DNA of 58,179 nt from Enterococcus_D entomosocium (GCF_030441895.1 NZ_JARJAS010000024.1), one strand, 5' to 3'. Shown: positions 26,804-35,798, counted from the first letter of the stretch. Translations and numbers: made by a program. Notes: generated by a model from the letters alone, not told the origin.

Positions 26804-26810
26804 AAATCAG

Positions 26811-26857
26811 TGAAACAGTGCTTCCATTATCTGAAGGAGCACTGTTTCCTTTTTCAT
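26811..26857 (+). terminator. tuf terminator
   Basis: GAAACAGTGCTTC and GGAGCACTGTTTC form about 13 pairs followed by CCTTTTTC, 9 nt behind the stop codon. Confidence 0.88.
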
Positions 26858-27018
26858 GTCAAACCAGCAACAATCCCTCCATCAGCTTAGGATTGCTTGT
26901 TTTTTTCTAAATAATCTTGTGATTTTATTAAGGATTTTTTAGGAGAGAAAAAATTCTAGTCAGCCTGTTCATTTCATAGTACGATAGATTCTGACTTAGA
27001 AAAGATGGGATGTATTTG

Positions 27019-27648
27019 ATGAGAAAAATTCGACGTTTCCTAGGATTTGTACTGAAGTTTGCGCTCTTGCTGCTGCTGATTGGAGCAGGGGTTTGGGGCT
27101 ATCGAAACTACACGGCATTGAAAGCTGTCTATGCGTATGAAGCGGAAATCGCACAGCAGACACAAGCCCACGACATCTCTGAATATCAGTCTTTAGCAAT
27201 GAGTATCATGCTGACGGAGTCAAAAGGACAAGGCAATGATCCGATGCAAAGTTCTGAAAGTGTATATGGAAAACAAAACCAATTTGATACGCCAGAACAA
27301 AGCATCGAACAAGGGGTTTCTTATTTAGCCGAGTTGATCGAAAAAGCAGAGCAAATGAACTGTGATCTTTGGACCGCAGTCCAGGCTTATAATTTTGGTA
27401 CAGATTATATTGATTATGTCGCTGAACGGGGTGGCGTGAACACCTTAGAATTAGCAGAAACATATTCCAGAGAGGTTTTATCCCCGTTATTAGGCAATGA
27501 TACAGAACAGACCTATCGTTATTGGGGCATCCAATCGGTCTTTTATAATGGCGGTCATTTGTATCACAATGGCGGCAATATGTTCTATGCGGATCTAATA
27601 AAATTGAACCGATGGAAAATCGATGTTACGGCAGGGTTCTTTTCCTGA
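27019..27648 (+). CDS. Membrane-anchored lysozyme-like protein
   Basis: 209 residues: a Lys/Arg-rich N-terminus, one membrane helix (about residues 10-30), then a lysozyme/transglycosylase-like domain. The candidate catalytic Glu is in MLTESKGQGNDPMQSSES, followed by SIEQGVSYL and AVQAYNFG, as in the Lysozyme_like family also found in CwlT-type hydrolases. It probably cuts peptidoglycan at the cell surface. The start is uncertain: an ATG three codons upstream exists, but the purine-rich site AGATGGG fits the one used here better. Confidence 0.78.
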   Translation: MRKIRRFLGFVLKFALLLLLIGAGVWGYRNYTALKAVYAYEAEIAQQTQAHDISEYQSLAMSIMLTESKGQGNDPMQSSESVYGKQNQFDTPEQSIEQGVSYLAELIEKAEQMNCDLWTAVQAYNFGTDYIDYVAERGGVNTLELAETYSREVLSPLLGNDTEQTYRYWGIQSVFYNGGHLYHNGGNMFYADLIKLNRWKIDVTAGFFS

Positions 27649-27677
27649 TTGTCACAAAATAACTGAAGTAAAAAAGC

Positions 27678-27705
27678 TTGAAATACAAATAGAATATGGT
27701 AAAAT
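27678..27705 (+). promoter_or_regulatory. Probable promoter of dnaG-rpoD
   Basis: TTGAAA and TAAAAT with a 16-nt spacer. A transcript starting here would meet the hairpin at 27736 before reaching dnaG. Confidence 0.55.
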
Positions 27706-27735
27706 CATTATGAGTGATTCCGTCTAATTATTCTT

Positions 27736-27764
27736 CGCACTGATACCTATTAGTGCGTTTTTTT
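27736..27764 (+). terminator. Terminator hairpin before dnaG
   Basis: CGCACTGATA pairs with TATTAGTGCG (eight or nine pairs, one G-T) followed by seven T. It may end transcription from the lysozyme-like gene, or act as an attenuator for the promoter 30 nt upstream. Confidence 0.75.
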
Positions 27765-27805
27765 ACCTAATAAACGATGAATACTTACCAAATGGAGGTG
27801 AGTGG

Positions 27806-29641
27806 ATGGCACGAATTCCTCAAACGATCATTGACGATATTCGCGAACGCAGCAATATTGTTGATATCGTGGGACAGTATGTCCAGTTAAAGAAATCTGG
27901 AAAGAATTATTTTGGTTTGTGTCCCTTCCATAATGAGAAATCACCTTCTTTTTCCGTTGCAGAAGACAAACAAATTTTTCATTGTTTTGGTTGCGGTCGT
28001 GGGGGCAATGTTTACGGTTTTTTGCAAGAGCTTGAAGGCATCAGTTTTCCTGAAGCAGTCGTCAAAGTAGCAGAAATGAACGATATTCCTCTTGATCCGC
28101 AATACCAGCAATCAGAAGGCATCAATGAAGCGACCTCACAAACGAGTCAATTGATTGCGCTGCATGAAAAAGCCGCCGAGGTCTATCATCACATGTTGGT
28201 GAATACGGCTGCTGGCCAAGAAGCGCTTGATTATTTATTGGATCGCGGATTGACGATGGCATTGATCGAAGAATTCAATATTGGTTTTGCGCCGAATGAA
28301 CGCTCGTTTTTGGAGAAAGTCTTTTTGAATGAACAAGCCAAAGCTGAATTTTTTCCTGATACAGGGCTCTTTGTTCAACGAAACGATGGCTCATTGGCAG
28401 ACCGCTTTTACCAACGAATCATGTTTCCGATCCGTAATCCTCAAGGAAAAACAATTGGTTTTTCTGGTCGTTGGCTAGCAAGCGAAAAAGTTGGTGATCA
28501 AGACCAGCCGAAATATTTAAATAGTCCAGAAACGATCCTTTTCAACAAGCGCGAGGTTCTGTTCAACTTTGACAAAGCACGCCGTGCGATGCGCAAAGAT
28601 GGCCAAGTGTATTTATTTGAAGGATTTATGGACGTGATTGCCGCTTGGCAGGCAGGAATCGAAAATGGGATCGCCTCAATGGGGACCAGTTTGACCAATC
28701 AGCAGATCGCCCATATCGAGCGAGTGGCACAAGAAGTGATTCTTTGTTACGATGGAGATAGTGCAGGGGTTGAAGCGACAAACCGCGGGATCGAGCTTCT
28801 GCAAAACAATAGCCGTTTGAAATTATCTGTGGTGCGAGTGCCGGAACGGATGGACCCAGATGAGTATTTGCGCAAATATGGGACAGAAGCTTTTTATAAA
28901 CTAGCTGTCCACGGCAAAGAAACCGTTTTTGCCTTCAAGATGGATTATCATCGGATGAATCGCAATTTAGCCAATGAGAAGGAGCAACTGGACTATGTCC
29001 AAGTTGTTTTAAATGAATTGCAGCGTGTGGATTCTTTGTTGGAGCAAGACCGCTATTTGACTCAGTTGTCTACAGAGTTCAATTTGAGTCGTGAGACCTT
29101 GCAGCAGCAGCTCAAGCAAAACCGGCAAGAGCAACGGACGATGCAAGATGTAGCGCCACCGCCGCCAACAGACACCCCTGTGGTCTTTACGCCGCCTACA
29201 CGGCAGCAGCCCAAAACACAGGTGGAAAAAGCGCAAGAATTATTATTGTACCGTTTATTTCATGACAGTACGTTAAACCATCGCTTCCGAGCGAGTGGTA
29301 TATCCTTTATCCATGATCGTTATCAACAACTGTATCTGCTGTTTGATGCGTATATGGAAACAGAAGAACACTTTGTTTTAGCAAAGTTCTTAGATTTTTT
29401 AAAAGAAGATTCAATGAAAAAAATGGTGATCGATATTGCAGATCTTAAAGCTTCTGAGGAAGGGACTGAACAAGAATTTCAGGACATTCTGCAGGTCTTT
29501 CAAAAGTCGGGCATTGCTGAAGAAATCAATCAAAAACGAATCCAGCAGCAAGAAGCAAGACAAATAGGAAACCAGCAATTAGAACTTGAACTTGCAATCG
29601 AAATCATTGATTTGACCAAACGGTTGAAACAAGCTAAATAG
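27806..29641 (+). CDS. dnaG: DNA primase
   Basis: 611 residues. Makes RNA primers at the replication fork. The zinc-binding Cys39-His42-Cys60-Cys63 is visible in LCPFHNEKSP and HCFGCG, the TOPRIM core in YLFEGFMD and CYDGDSAG, and a C-terminal helicase-binding domain follows from about residue 455 after a Pro/Thr linker. GGAGGTGA precedes the ATG. Followed 23 nt later by rpoD, the usual Gram-positive dnaG-sigA pair; rpsU is not upstream. Confidence 0.97.
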   Translation: MARIPQTIIDDIRERSNIVDIVGQYVQLKKSGKNYFGLCPFHNEKSPSFSVAEDKQIFHCFGCGRGGNVYGFLQELEGISFPEAVVKVAEMNDIPLDPQYQQSEGINEATSQTSQLIALHEKAAEVYHHMLVNTAAGQEALDYLLDRGLTMALIEEFNIGFAPNERSFLEKVFLNEQAKAEFFPDTGLFVQRNDGSLADRFYQRIMFPIRNPQGKTIGFSGRWLASEKVGDQDQPKYLNSPETILFNKREVLFNFDKARRAMRKDGQVYLFEGFMDVIAAWQAGIENGIASMGTSLTNQQIAHIERVAQEVILCYDGDSAGVEATNRGIELLQNNSRLKLSVVRVPERMDPDEYLRKYGTEAFYKLAVHGKETVFAFKMDYHRMNRNLANEKEQLDYVQVVLNELQRVDSLLEQDRYLTQLSTEFNLSRETLQQQLKQNRQEQRTMQDVAPPPPTDTPVVFTPPTRQQPKTQVEKAQELLLYRLFHDSTLNHRFRASGISFIHDRYQQLYLLFDAYMETEEHFVLAKFLDFLKEDSMKKMVIDIADLKASEEGTEQEFQDILQVFQKSGIAEEINQKRIQQQEARQIGNQQLELELAIEIIDLTKRLKQAK

Positions 29642-29664
29642 CGAACTGAAAGGGGCTTTCTTTC

Positions 29665-30771
29665 ATGGCAGAAGAAACAAAAAAAACGTATGACAAAGCA
29701 GTTGCCGAATACATCCGAGAAAACAAAACAAAGGGGCAAGTTGTTTACGATGACATTACCAATCGTTTAGCAACGCCTTATACTTTGGATGCTGATGCAA
29801 TGGACAAACTAATTCAAAAACTGGAGGATTCCGGCATCAGTGTCGTGGATGAAAATGGAGAGCCTTCAGTCCATAGTTTAAAGAGTAATGAAAAACGACA
29901 AGAAACCCAACCTCAAGAAGATTTGTCTGCACCGACTGGTGTGAAAATCAATGACCCTGTGCGGATGTACTTGAAAGAGATCGGTCGGGTACCGCTTTTG
30001 ACCGCAGAAGAAGAAGTGGCTCTCGCTCTGAAAATCGAAGAAGGCGACCAAGAAGCGAAACAGCGTTTGGCAGAAGCCAACTTACGTTTGGTAGTCAGCA
30101 TCGCCAAACGTTATGTGGGTCGGGGAATGCAATTTCTTGATTTGATCCAAGAAGGAAACATGGGCTTGATGAAAGCCGTTGAGAAATTTGATTATCGCAA
30201 AGGGTTTAAATTCTCGACCTATGCGACCTGGTGGATCCGTCAAGCGATCACTCGTGCCATCGCTGACCAAGCTCGAACCATTCGGATCCCAGTGCATATG
30301 GTGGAAACCATCAACAAATTGATTCGTATCCAACGGCAATTATTGCAAGACTTAGGACGCGAACCGACACCAGAAGAAATCGGCGCAGAAATGGATTTGC
30401 CAACGGAAAAAGTTCGTGAAATCTTGAAGATCGCTCAAGAGCCCGTTTCATTAGAAACACCAATCGGTGAAGAAGATGATTCTCATCTAGGTGATTTTAT
30501 TGAGGACCAAGATGCTACAAGTCCGGCAGAGCATGCGGCTTATGAGCTTTTGAAAGAGCAATTAGAAGATGTATTGGATACGTTAACTGACCGTGAAGAA
30601 AATGTGCTTCGCTTGCGTTTCGGAATCGATGATGGCCGTACTCGGACCTTAGAAGAAGTCGGCAAAGTCTTTGGGGTAACCAGAGAACGGATTCGTCAGA
30701 TTGAAGCAAAAGCGTTACGGAAACTACGCCACCCATCTCGTTCAAAACAATTGAAAGATTTCTTAGAATAA
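29665..30771 (+). CDS. rpoD: Primary sigma factor (sigma-A)
   Basis: 368 residues, the housekeeping sigma factor. Region 1.1-like N-terminus; region 1.2/2 with DPVRMYLKEIG, FLDLIQEGNMGLMKAVEKFDY and TYATWWIRQAITRAIADQ; region 3 with RIPVHM; region 4 with TLEEVGKVFGVTRERIRQIE. AAAGGGG precedes the ATG. Cotranscribed with dnaG and ended by a terminator 10 nt on. Confidence 0.98.
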   Translation: MAEETKKTYDKAVAEYIRENKTKGQVVYDDITNRLATPYTLDADAMDKLIQKLEDSGISVVDENGEPSVHSLKSNEKRQETQPQEDLSAPTGVKINDPVRMYLKEIGRVPLLTAEEEVALALKIEEGDQEAKQRLAEANLRLVVSIAKRYVGRGMQFLDLIQEGNMGLMKAVEKFDYRKGFKFSTYATWWIRQAITRAIADQARTIRIPVHMVETINKLIRIQRQLLQDLGREPTPEEIGAEMDLPTEKVREILKIAQEPVSLETPIGEEDDSHLGDFIEDQDATSPAEHAAYELLKEQLEDVLDTLTDREENVLRLRFGIDDGRTRTLEEVGKVFGVTRERIRQIEAKALRKLRHPSRSKQLKDFLE

Positions 30772-30780
30772 TTAAGGTTT

Positions 30781-30820
30781 ATTGACTTTCCAAAGGCCCC
30801 CTTTGGAAAGTCTTTTTTGT
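30781..30820 (+). terminator. dnaG-rpoD terminator
   Basis: GACTTTCCAAAGG and CCTTTGGAAAGTC flank a short CCC loop and lead into a six-T run. Confidence 0.9.
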
Positions 30821-30884
30821 TCAGGTTTTGTCATCTCTCCATAGGATAAGTAAAGAACTTAATAAAAACGTAACCAAGCAAGTG

Positions 30885-30934
30885 TTGGCTAATTGCCTAG
30901 AATGTGATAAATTTAATTTTGTGCATCTGCACAA
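30885..30934 (+). promoter_or_regulatory. Promoter with start-site palindrome for the zinc-ribbon gene
   Basis: TTGGCT (30885) and TAAATT (30908) have a 17-nt spacer. At 30919-30934, over the expected start site, is TTGTGCATCTGCACAA, a perfect seven-base inverted repeat with a 2-nt centre that looks like a repressor operator. The remaining leader to 31080 holds two more hairpins (AAAGACC/GGTCTTT at about 30961-30985, GAAGCAGT/ACTGCTTC at 30993-31038). I do not match these to any known riboswitch. Confidence 0.5.
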
Positions 30935-31080
30935 TTGAGTAATAAAAAAGAAATGCGAAAAAAGACCCATTATTTGTCGGTCTTTGAAATAGGAAGCAGT
31001 GGGCGCGTCAAGCGTTTGATCTGATAGGGTACTGCTTCATAGAAGGAAATGCAAAAAACAAAAGGAGTCAGTTTGAATCA

Positions 31081-32970
31081 ATGAAGAAGACATGTCCTGA
31101 ATGTGGATTTCAAGCAATAGAAGAAACACCCGTTTGTCCCAATTGCGGGTTTCAATGGAACCAAGCAAAGGAGAATGAACAGGAACCATCATCTGACTCT
31201 TCCGTTACGCCAGAAGAGCTACAAAACAAAAACGATGATATTCGCTGGTCTGACTTTAAAAATGTTCCGATTGGAAAAATGGAGGAGCACTTAGGCGATC
31301 GGCCATCCTCGAATGAAGAAACGATCGACCTTGCACAGCAAGAGGCTTTTTCTGATGAGCAAAAAACAACACTTGAATCAGAGTCTAAACAAGAACCAAA
31401 AACAGTGGAAAACTCTGAGTCTACAGAAGAACACACAATTTCAGCCAGTGAAGAAGTTAATGAGACCGATGCACTGAGTACGGATGAACAGCATGACTCT
31501 GAGATTTTGGCCGCTTATATCCGACAGCACAAACTTGATGAAGAAGCAAAGGCAGCAGCTGCTCTAGAAGCAGAAGAAACCGCCATTGATCTTTCCTCTG
31601 CTGAAGAGGAAAGTCAGATGCAAGCCAGCGAGGAACCTCTGCCGTCAAGCGAGGAGGAAGTGGTGACGGAGCCAGTTATTGAAGAAGCTGAGAAGCAGCC
31701 AGAACCAGTCATCGATCCAATTCCTGAACCAATCACCGCAGCGGATGAAACGCCACAAAAGGCGACTGCTGAAGAAGAAACGTCTTCTTCCAGTGAAAGC
31801 AAGAAGAGCCCTCGCAAAGCACTCTATATTACAGCGGCTTGTTTGTTAGTGGCAGCGGGTGGTGGTTGGGCTTATTACTATCAACAGCAGCAACAAGAAA
31901 CTGCCCGACAAACGCAACAGGCGCAAGAGAACCGTACGTTAGATCAGATCGAAAATGAGTTGAATGATTTTTATACAAATGATGAGCGAGTGTTCATTAA
32001 AAGCGACAAAACAGCAGAACAGCTGACGGCTGTGACGAATCAGTTGGCAGATTTTCAAGACCACGAACGATATGATATCTTGTCACAAGAAGCAGAGACA
32101 ATTGCTGATAAATTAGCAGCTTTGACAGAGATCAATAGCTATTTCAGCAGTCCTGCAATTGTGGAGGATCAGTTGGAAGAAGTCTCGTTGAAAGAAGCTG
32201 CTGCTGTCACAATGGCGAAGCGTGAGAACGGGGATGCCTTTGATGAGTTGATCAATCAAGCCATCGACATGGGACAAAAAGAGTTCAGCGCGATCGAGGA
32301 AGTTCAAAATGCAGTGAAGAGTATGGTGGCTTTAAGTGGTGACGGTGAAGCACCGGCGAGTGTCACTCGTGAGAACTACAATGCCTTGATGAAAAAAATC
32401 CAAGCTTTGCCAATCGATTCACTGGTTGAAAGTCTTACGACGGAACTACGTAAAGTCGATACTGCCTTGATGAAGCGTGAAACAGCTACCCAACAAGCAG
32501 CGGCGCAACAACAAGCTGCCCAAGAAGCAGCACAAGCGGCGGCTTCCGAGAACAACGCTTCCGCTTCGAGCAGCGGATCTACAAGCGCTGCGACGCCCGC
32601 ACAAAGTACTTCTGAAGAAGAGTATGTGCTTTCGCCGAATACACCAACAAATACCAACAATCAGCCAATTATTCCAGCCCGCCAAAGTGATTTGAATGAT
32701 GTAAACAATAGCGCCTGGGTGTGGGCAGATGGTGTCCAAGAAAAAATCATCGCCACAGCGATTGCTCGAGGTTATGTGGTAGAAGGCGGCTATACTTTTG
32801 AACGTGTACGAATCGTCAATGGTGAAGGCTATTACAATTTTTATGCGACAAATGCCCAAGGCAGCTTGCTTAAAGGAACGGATGATTCAGCGTTCCCGCT
32901 ATACTTATTTACGGTAAACGCCAAAACTGGCTATTTCAGAGGCAATGGGAACGATCACACCGTTCGCTAA
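31081..32970 (+). CDS. Zinc-ribbon single-pass membrane protein
   Basis: 629 residues. Residues 1-25 are a zinc ribbon (Cys5, 8, 19, 22 in CPECGF and CPNCGF). About 30-245 is an acidic disordered cytoplasmic stretch rich in Glu, Ser and Thr. A membrane helix is at about 247-267. Outside come a coiled-coil region (about 268-480), an Ala/Ser/Thr linker and a small C-terminal domain (about 535-629, WADGVQEKIIATA...). This resembles the TcaA/YvbJ layout of zinc-ribbon membrane proteins linked to envelope stress, but the C-terminal domain differs and the function is unknown. Confidence 0.75.
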   Translation: MKKTCPECGFQAIEETPVCPNCGFQWNQAKENEQEPSSDSSVTPEELQNKNDDIRWSDFKNVPIGKMEEHLGDRPSSNEETIDLAQQEAFSDEQKTTLESESKQEPKTVENSESTEEHTISASEEVNETDALSTDEQHDSEILAAYIRQHKLDEEAKAAAALEAEETAIDLSSAEEESQMQASEEPLPSSEEEVVTEPVIEEAEKQPEPVIDPIPEPITAADETPQKATAEEETSSSSESKKSPRKALYITAACLLVAAGGGWAYYYQQQQQETARQTQQAQENRTLDQIENELNDFYTNDERVFIKSDKTAEQLTAVTNQLADFQDHERYDILSQEAETIADKLAALTEINSYFSSPAIVEDQLEEVSLKEAAAVTMAKRENGDAFDELINQAIDMGQKEFSAIEEVQNAVKSMVALSGDGEAPASVTRENYNALMKKIQALPIDSLVESLTTELRKVDTALMKRETATQQAAAQQQAAQEAAQAAASENNASASSSGSTSAATPAQSTSEEEYVLSPNTPTNTNNQPIIPARQSDLNDVNNSAWVWADGVQEKIIATAIARGYVVEGGYTFERVRIVNGEGYYNFYATNAQGSLLKGTDDSAFPLYLFTVNAKTGYFRGNGNDHTVR

Positions 32971-33026
32971 GTCTCCTGAGACACTAGAAAATTTTCAGAG
33001 TTATTACATGCACATGTGAAAAATAC

Positions 33027-33088
33027 TTGTTTCCCCTCCTTGTTTTCGATATGATGAGAGATAATCGTTCAAACAAGGAGGGGTTTTT
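33027..33088 (+). promoter_or_regulatory. azlC promoter embedded in a terminator/RBS-masking hairpin
   Basis: TTGTTT (33027) and TATGAT (33050) have a 17-nt spacer. The spacer contains CCCCTCCTTGTTT (33033-33045), the exact complement of AAACAAGGAGGGG (33071-33083), which is the azlC ribosome site followed by TTTTT and the GTG. RNA started from this promoter lacks the first arm, while RNA coming from upstream has both and would fold into a terminator that also hides the ribosome site. Confidence 0.65.
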
Positions 33089-33796
33089 GTGCAGAAAATT
33101 GAGAGATATGATCGGTTTGAAGACGGGGTCATTGCTTGTGTACCAACGATTCTTGGGTACCTGGGCATTGGTTTTGCAATGGGGGTTGTGGGAAAAGGCG
33201 TTGGGTTGTCTATTCTAGAAATTATTTTAATGTCTATTATTGTCTATGCTGGCAGTGCTCAATTTATCATTTGCGCCTTACTAGCGATTCAAGCACCTTT
33301 CATGACAATCGTCGCAACAGTTTTTTTAGTGAATTTACGACACTTTTTAATGAGTTTGTCAGTAGCTTCCTATTTTAAAAAGACACCGTTGCTTTCTGCC
33401 ATTGGTATCGGGACACTTTTGACTGATGAATCCTATGGCGTTTTGACGACGGCACTGCAACAAGACAAACCAGTCACAGCGAAATGGACCCACGGGTTGA
33501 ACGTAATGGCTTATTTGAGTTGGATTTTTGCGACGTTTTTGGGTGGTTTATTGGGTTCCTTTATTCCAGATCCAGAAGCGTTAGGCTTAGATTTTGCCTT
33601 AGTAGCTATGTTTGTTGGTCTTTTTTTATTTCAAGTAGAGCGACCGCTTAAGAAGAAAACCCAGCAAACGCTCTTGATACTAGGGACAGTTGTGGGGACC
33701 TTGATTTTATTTATGCGTTTTTCGACCGCAGAGATTGCGGTAATTGCGGCGACACTGGCAGGATGTTTGGTTGGGACGGTGACACACCATGACTAA
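33089..33796 (+). CDS. azlC: AzlC family branched-chain amino acid exporter, large subunit
   Basis: 235 residues with about seven membrane segments; motifs VYAGSAQF and NLRHFLMSLS are typical of AzlC. With AzlD it forms a pump exporting branched-chain amino acids or analogues such as azaleucine. The GTG start has AAGGAGGGG 5 nt upstream. It overlaps azlD by 8 nt. Confidence 0.93.
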   Translation: MQKIERYDRFEDGVIACVPTILGYLGIGFAMGVVGKGVGLSILEIILMSIIVYAGSAQFIICALLAIQAPFMTIVATVFLVNLRHFLMSLSVASYFKKTPLLSAIGIGTLLTDESYGVLTTALQQDKPVTAKWTHGLNVMAYLSWIFATFLGGLLGSFIPDPEALGLDFALVAMFVGLFLFQVERPLKKKTQQTLLILGTVVGTLILFMRFSTAEIAVIAATLAGCLVGTVTHHD

Positions 33797-34106
33797 TTTT
33801 GTTATACTGATGCTAGTATGTGGATTGGTTACTTGGCTTCCGCGGATCGTTCCTTTTTTATTTTCGAAAAAGCTCATATTTCCGGAACCTTTCACCGTTT
33901 TTTTGAGTTACTTACCGTTGTGTATTTTGGCGGCATTGTTGGTGCAAAATTTGCTGATCTTTCGAGAAGGCCAATTCCCCATTTTGAAAGTTAAAGAAAC
34001 CATTGCCTGTATCCCGGCATTATTGGTGGGGTATTATACCAAAGATTTGATGAAAATCGTTATCACAGGCGTTATTGCTATGGCGCTGTTGCGTTTCTTT
34101 TTATAG
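33789..34106 (+). CDS. azlD: AzlD family branched-chain amino acid exporter, small subunit
   Basis: 105 residues, four membrane segments, with the family's TWLPRIVPF near the N-terminus. Partner of AzlC. The ATG lies inside the end of azlC, so translation is coupled. Confidence 0.92.
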   Translation: MTNFVILMLVCGLVTWLPRIVPFLFSKKLIFPEPFTVFLSYLPLCILAALLVQNLLIFREGQFPILKVKETIACIPALLVGYYTKDLMKIVITGVIAMALLRFFL

Positions 34107-34140
34107 GAACGAGCAGTTTTAAAGAAAAAGGAGAGAATAG

Positions 34141-35004
34141 ATGAAAGACTTATTAGCATCCGTATTCAGCGGATTGATCATTGATGAAAACGAACAGAAT
34201 TATTTTGTTCAAAAAGGCGGGGTTACCTTCCGACTAGCCAAGGAAGAAGGCGAACATCATTTAGGTGAAGCCGTCGAAGGGTTTGGCTATCAAAATCAAA
34301 AGCAAGAAAATGTGCTCACTACGAATATTCCGAAAAGCCGCAAAGGGCATTATGCCTTTGGTACAGTCACAGGAAGCCGTCGCGACTTAGGCGTTTTCGT
34401 CGATATCGGTTTGAAAGACAAAGATATGGTGGTTTCATTAGATGAATTGCCAACAATGCGGGAACTTTGGCCCAAAAAAGGCGACCGTTTGATGGTCAGC
34501 TTGCGGGTCGATGACAAAGAGCGTATTTGGGCTTCATTAGCAGATGAGAAAATTTTTAAGGCATTGAGCAAAAATGGTACGGAGCAAATGAAGAATCAAG
34601 ATGTTACAGGTAGCGTGTACCGTTTGAAGTTAGCGGGTACTTACTTGCTGACGGATGATTTTTATATTGGCTTCGTCCATCCATCAGAACGGTATCAAGA
34701 GCCGCGCCTTGGGGAAGTGGTCAAAGGGCGAGTGATTGGGATTCGTCCAGATGGTGTCTTGAACCTTTCATTGAAACCAAGAGCCCACGAGGCGATCTCA
34801 AATGATGCCGCCATGGTTCTAACCTTTTTAGAACGAGCGCCTGAGAACAAAATTCCTTTCACGGACAAATCAGCCCCAGAAGAGATTTTGCAAACATTTG
34901 GTATTAGTAAAGGCCAATTTAAACGGGCATTAGGAACCTTGATGAAACAGCGTTTGATTGAGCAAAAAGACGGCTTTACGATTCTTATCAAAAAACCTAA
35001 TTGA
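34141..35004 (+). CDS. cvfB: S1-domain RNA-binding protein CvfB
   Basis: 287 residues with three S1-like beta-barrel domains (about 1-65, 68-140, 150-215) and a C-terminal winged helix (about 225-287), the arrangement of CvfB/YitL. Staphylococcal CvfB binds RNA and affects virulence gene expression; the role in enterococci is not defined. AAAGGAGAG lies 6 nt before the ATG. Confidence 0.9.
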   Translation: MKDLLASVFSGLIIDENEQNYFVQKGGVTFRLAKEEGEHHLGEAVEGFGYQNQKQENVLTTNIPKSRKGHYAFGTVTGSRRDLGVFVDIGLKDKDMVVSLDELPTMRELWPKKGDRLMVSLRVDDKERIWASLADEKIFKALSKNGTEQMKNQDVTGSVYRLKLAGTYLLTDDFYIGFVHPSERYQEPRLGEVVKGRVIGIRPDGVLNLSLKPRAHEAISNDAAMVLTFLERAPENKIPFTDKSAPEEILQTFGISKGQFKRALGTLMKQRLIEQKDGFTILIKKPN

Positions 35005-35029
35005 GAATACTTGTTTCTTTTATCGTTCT

Positions 35030-35093
35030 AATTTATAATGATTACAATGTTTGTCTTGAGTGATTTTCACTCAGATTAGAATCGTTATAAATT
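35030..35093 (+). promoter_or_regulatory. Paired Fur/PerR-box-like inverted repeat before fur
   Basis: AATTTATAATGATT (35030-35043) and AATCGTTATAAATT (35080-35093) are complementary at 13 of 14 bases and enclose a second hairpin TGAGTGA/TCACTCA (35057-35073). Each arm overlaps a Fur-superfamily box: TTATAATGATTACAA at 35033-35047 and TTAGAATCGTTATAA at 35076-35090, compared with TTATAATNATTATAA. They lie just before the fur start, so self-control by Fur is likely. Confidence 0.6.
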
Positions 35094-35113
35094 AACGGCA
35101 TACGGAGGCAACT

Positions 35114-35566
35114 ATGAACACAACAGCAGCGTTAAAAAAGACCAAGAAACAATTGCACGAGTCGGGGTTTAAATTAACTCCTCAGCGAGAAGCGACGTTG
35201 TTGGTCTTATTAGAAAATGAGAAAGACCATTTATCCGCAGAAGAGATTTTCTTTTTTGTGCGAAAAAAAAATTCTGAGATTGGCTTGGCAACCGTCTACC
35301 GAACATTGGAGATCTTAACGGATCTGAAAATTGTCGATAAAGTCAGCTTTAATGACGGTGTCGCTCGCTATGATCTACGTAAAGAAGGTGCCAAACACTT
35401 TCATCATCACTTGTTGTGTTTGGAATGCGGCAATATTGAAGAAGTCGAAGAGGATCTGCTGGGCAGTGTCGAAGAGATCGTTGAACAAAAGTACCATTTT
35501 TTAGTAAAGGATCATCGGTTGACCTTTCATGGTGTCTGTCAAAAGTGCCAAAGCAAAGCCGAGTGA
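35114..35566 (+). CDS. fur: Ferric uptake regulator Fur
   Basis: 150 residues. The winged helix has KLTPQREATLLVLLENEKDHLSAEE and IGLATVYRTLEIL; the metal-binding part has HFHHHLLCLECG and CQKC. These segments match Bacillus Fur much more closely than PerR or Zur. As Fe2+-Fur it represses iron-uptake genes. GGAGG lies 6-7 nt before the ATG. Neighbourhood fur-xerD is also that of Bacillus. Confidence 0.92.
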   Translation: MNTTAALKKTKKQLHESGFKLTPQREATLLVLLENEKDHLSAEEIFFFVRKKNSEIGLATVYRTLEILTDLKIVDKVSFNDGVARYDLRKEGAKHFHHHLLCLECGNIEEVEEDLLGSVEEIVEQKYHFLVKDHRLTFHGVCQKCQSKAE

Positions 35567-35798
35567 TTGTACTTTGGCGATCTTAAATAAACGTTTGTTA
35601 TCACCCGAATGATAGTCAGATGGTTTCCAATAGGAAGAGTGCTCTTTTTTCCGATTTGAAAGAAACCGAAAAATCTGCTATGATTCGGGTGTTTCCTTGG
35701 GCAAAAGATACGGGTAGATGCCTCTTTTTTATTGGCAAGCTACTATCTTAACGAGCCAGAATTTGATATGATAAAAAAGCTGAAAGTAGAGGAAGCCC

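Noticed and set aside
26842..27018. A gene between tuf and the lysozyme-like protein
   Set aside because: No start with a ribosome site and no frame of useful length; only promoter-like AT-rich sequence.
30961..31038. Known riboswitch in the leader of the zinc-ribbon gene
   Set aside because: Two stems can be drawn, but no consensus of FMN, TPP, SAM, purine, preQ1, glycine, THF or lysine type was found.
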